DNA of 64,000 bases from Candidatus Lambdaproteobacteria bacterium RIFOXYD2_FULL_56_26 (lineage in GTDB: Bacteria > SAR324 > XYD2-FULL-50-16). The position numbers and the translations under genes were made by a program. The number at the start of each line of letters is the position of its first letter. Position 1 is the first letter of the stretch. Under the pieces are notes generated by a model that did no database searches, was not told where the DNA came from, and saw nothing but the letters and a program-made list of their open reading frames with translations. Of this stretch, positions 62,270 to 64,000 are shown one piece after another. Location: NCBI GenBank assembly GCA_001783715.1, contig MFNF01000001.1, forward strand, positions 248,001-312,000, written 5' to 3'.

Positions 62270-63586
62270 ATGCAGATGTTTTGTAACCAATGTGAGATGA
62301 GCGTTCCCGGTGGGTGCGGCTCGAAAGGCCGTGATATTGGCACTTGCGGCAAAGATGCCAACCTGACCCGCCTTCAGGACGTGATGGTGTATGGCCTCAA
62401 AGGGTTGGCCGCCTACAGGGAACATGCCCGCCAGTTGGGTGCGCCTACCCAGGAAGTGGACGATGTCATTGCCGACAGTCTTTATTTCACCATGACCAAC
62501 GTCAACTTCAACTTCGGAGAGCACATTGCCCAGTTGATGAAGATCGGCCAAGCCGGGGTCACGTCCATGAACCTGCTCAGCGAAGCCCACACCAAACGCT
62601 TGGGTGTCCCGACCCCGGTCAAGGTCAGCCAAAACCATGCCGAAGGACATGGAATCCTGGTCAGCGGCCACAACCTGGATATGTTGCAAAAACTCTTGCA
62701 AGACACCGAAGGCAAAGGGATCAATGTTTATACCCACTCGGAGATGCTCCCGGCGCACGCTTACCCGGAGCTGAAAAAATTCTCCCACCTCAAGGGCAAC
62801 ATCGGCAAAGCTTGGCATGACCAAGGCAAACTGTTCAACCACTGGCCAGGGACCTTGGTGGTCAACACCAACTGTATCGTCCCGCCCGAAGTCGGCAGCC
62901 ACTACCTGGACCGGTTGTTTACCTACAAAAACGTCGGCGTGGAAGGGGCCCACAAGATCGAAAACGACGATTTCTCCGCCTTGATCGCCAAAACCCTTGC
63001 CAGCCCCAAGATCACCGGTTTTGATTCGGAAGAAACCCTGGTCACCGGTCACCACTACCAAACCGTTTTGACCTTGGCCCCGCAGATTTTGGAAGCGGTC
63101 ACGGCAGGGAAGATCAAAAAGTTTTTTGTCATCGCCGGTTGTGATGCGCCGGGCAAGCCGGGGGAATACTACCGGGAATTGGCTTTGAGCCTGCCCAAGA
63201 ACTGTGTGGTGGTCACCAGCAGCTGCGGCAAGTTCCGGTTCAACGACCATGACTTCGGCAAGGTCCCCGGCACCGAGATCCCCAGATACTTGGACCTGGG
63301 CCAGTGCAACGACTCCAACGGAGCGGTGCACATTGCCTTGGCCCTTTCGGGAGCCACCGGCCTGCCGGTCAACGAACTGCCGATCAAGATCGTTTTGAGT
63401 TGGATGGAGCAAAAGGCGGTGATCATCCTGCTGGCCCTGTTCAGCCTGGGGATCCAGAACATCACCATTGGCCCCAAGCCCCCACAGTTCGTCAACCAGG
63501 ACATCATGGACTTCCTGGTCCAGCAGTTCAATTTGAGCCTGACCGGTGAAGCCAAAGACGATCTCAAGGCCTTCCTGGCCGCTTGA
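62270..63586 (+). CDS. hcp: Hybrid cluster protein Hcp, short (class III-like) form
   Basis: 438 residues against about 550 in E. coli. N-terminal cysteines C5, C8, C16 and C26 (MFCNQCEMSVPGGCG and IGTCGKDA) hold the Fe-S cluster. Hybrid-cluster ligands are present: QNHAEGHG, NTNCIVPP, AGCDAPGKP, SSCGKFRFN, DLGQCNDSNGA and SWMEQKA. The region between the N-terminal cluster and QNHAEG is shortened, as in class III Hcp of archaea and anaerobes. Hcp is a nitric-oxide reductase or S-nitrosylase acting in anaerobic nitrosative stress. An adjacent hcr reductase gene is absent. The AAGGAA before the ATG is a fair ribosome site. Confidence 0.93.
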   Translation: MQMFCNQCEMSVPGGCGSKGRDIGTCGKDANLTRLQDVMVYGLKGLAAYREHARQLGAPTQEVDDVIADSLYFTMTNVNFNFGEHIAQLMKIGQAGVTSMNLLSEAHTKRLGVPTPVKVSQNHAEGHGILVSGHNLDMLQKLLQDTEGKGINVYTHSEMLPAHAYPELKKFSHLKGNIGKAWHDQGKLFNHWPGTLVVNTNCIVPPEVGSHYLDRLFTYKNVGVEGAHKIENDDFSALIAKTLASPKITGFDSEETLVTGHHYQTVLTLAPQILEAVTAGKIKKFFVIAGCDAPGKPGEYYRELALSLPKNCVVVTSSCGKFRFNDHDFGKVPGTEIPRYLDLGQCNDSNGAVHIALALSGATGLPVNELPIKIVLSWMEQKAVIILLALFSLGIQNITIGPKPPQFVNQDIMDFLVQQFNLSLTGEAKDDLKAFLAA

Positions 63587-63603
63587 TCGGAATTTCTTTC
63601 CCC

Positions 63604-63630
63604 AAGGGGTGGCCCCGGCGGCCACTCCTT
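63604..63630. terminator. Hairpin between hcp and the convergent right-edge gene
   Basis: AAGGGGTGGCC pairs with GGCCACTCCTT (one G:T pair) around CCGGC, 17 bases after the hcp stop and 7 bases before the end of the convergent gene. There is no clear T-tract on either side, so it may be a weak or Rho-assisted terminator. Confidence 0.5.
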
Positions 63631-63636
63631 GTGTAC

Positions 63637-64000
63637 CTACTGCCGGTTGACCAAAAAAAGAGTTACGTCTGGACGGGTTGAGAACAATTTGAGGCAGGAA
63701 TAGTCCGCCAAGTTGTTTGGCAAGGGGTGAATCCTGGTTTGCCAATAAACCGCTTCTACGTTGTACTCTGCCAGAAATTCACAGCTTTGGGTCGGCGCAA
63801 GGCTGCCAGAGTAAAAGGTTTCTACTTTCTCAAGTAAAGGCAGGTAGGTAGCTTCGTCTTGGTTGATCGCCCCGGTTTGGAAGTTACTTACCAGGGAATG
63901 CCGTCCGGTCAGTCCCACAAAACTCCACAGTTGTCGAATTTTGTAATAGTTACTCAGCACGTACCCGTTGCTGGAGGTTTGGTGTCTGACTTCCCTGATC
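63637..64000 (-). CDS. C-terminal part of a probable membrane glycosyltransferase-like protein
   Basis: The frame is open from the right edge to a stop at 63637, giving at least 121 residues with no start needed inside the window. It lacks a transmembrane helix and reads as a soluble C-terminal domain: GYVLSNYYKIRQLWSFVGLT then GRHSLVSNFQT, AEYNVEAVYWQ and LFSTRPDVTLFLVNRQ. The pattern of a GR-S motif, a buried strand with a tyrosine/tryptophan and a final short strand is common in periplasmic C-terminal domains of GT-C (ArnT/YfhO-type) proteins. The call is by resemblance only. Confidence 0.45.
   Translation of the reverse strand, partial: IREVRHQTSSNGYVLSNYYKIRQLWSFVGLTGRHSLVSNFQTGAINQDEATYLPLLEKVETFYSGSLAPTQSCEFLAEYNVEAVYWQTRIHPLPNNLADYSCLKLFSTRPDVTLFLVNRQ

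Overview
The window is a dense stretch of chromosome from a free-living Gram-negative bacterium. It encodes lipoproteins, SecDF-YajC, a type II secretion or type IV pilus inner-membrane protein, LpdA, TrkAH, GlnD and the MEP isoprenoid pathway. Most genes are GC-rich and read like a Deltaproteobacteria-like or other deep-branching proteobacterial lineage, but I cannot fix the taxon from sequence alone. No rRNA, tRNA or CRISPR array was seen. Genes run off both ends: rlmH on the left and a membrane-glycosyltransferase-like C-terminus on the right.

Layout of the left part. 1-1040 is a leftward nadD-rsfS-rlmH operon. 1186-4021 is a PilZ protein followed by a secreted PgaB-like glycoside-hydrolase-fold protein, a plausible c-di-GMP/exopolysaccharide pair, and then a decayed methyltransferase tail. 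4315-7807 is a leftward lipoprotein-hemN-gspF operon, and 7910-9595 a Na+/H+ antiporter. recA (9963-11006) has palindromic GTTC/GAAC half-sites just upstream. groES-groEL (11670-13661) has a textbook promoter plus CIRCE operator. 13908-15991 holds an MscS-type channel fused to a cyclic-nucleotide-binding domain, with a TerB-like partner.

16000-26040 is an AT-rich accessory island. It begins with a nested inverted-repeat element. It then carries three envelope genes (LamG-like, FGE-sulfatase-fold and YfhO-like membrane protein), 1.2 kb of transposase debris, and an operon of two radical SAM enzymes plus a UPF0104/flippase-like membrane protein. That operon lies between IS-end-like sequences and IS3-family transposase fragments. 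The right IS end supplies the last codons of the neighbouring cysteine desulfurase.

26016-54405 is core genome: purQ-cysteine desulfurase; glnD-hom-hybrid kinase-TPR protein-rpoZ-ispG; a large unknown protein; gap plus a PilZ-like gene; trkA-trkH-galE-lpdA-ygfZ; and yajC-secD-secF-argS-glyS-hisI. A second AT-rich insert (54419-56069) carries an overlapping ParA-like ATPase and HEPN-domain gene pair, the best candidate here for a poorly described defence or toxin-antitoxin-like system.

56134-64000 holds an unknown protein, ndk, a degenerate nuclease-fold lipoprotein, algH, an AHSA1 protein, a TPR/S-layer-homology lipoprotein, an LPP20-like secreted protein and a short (class III-like) hybrid cluster protein hcp with a palindrome over its promoter.
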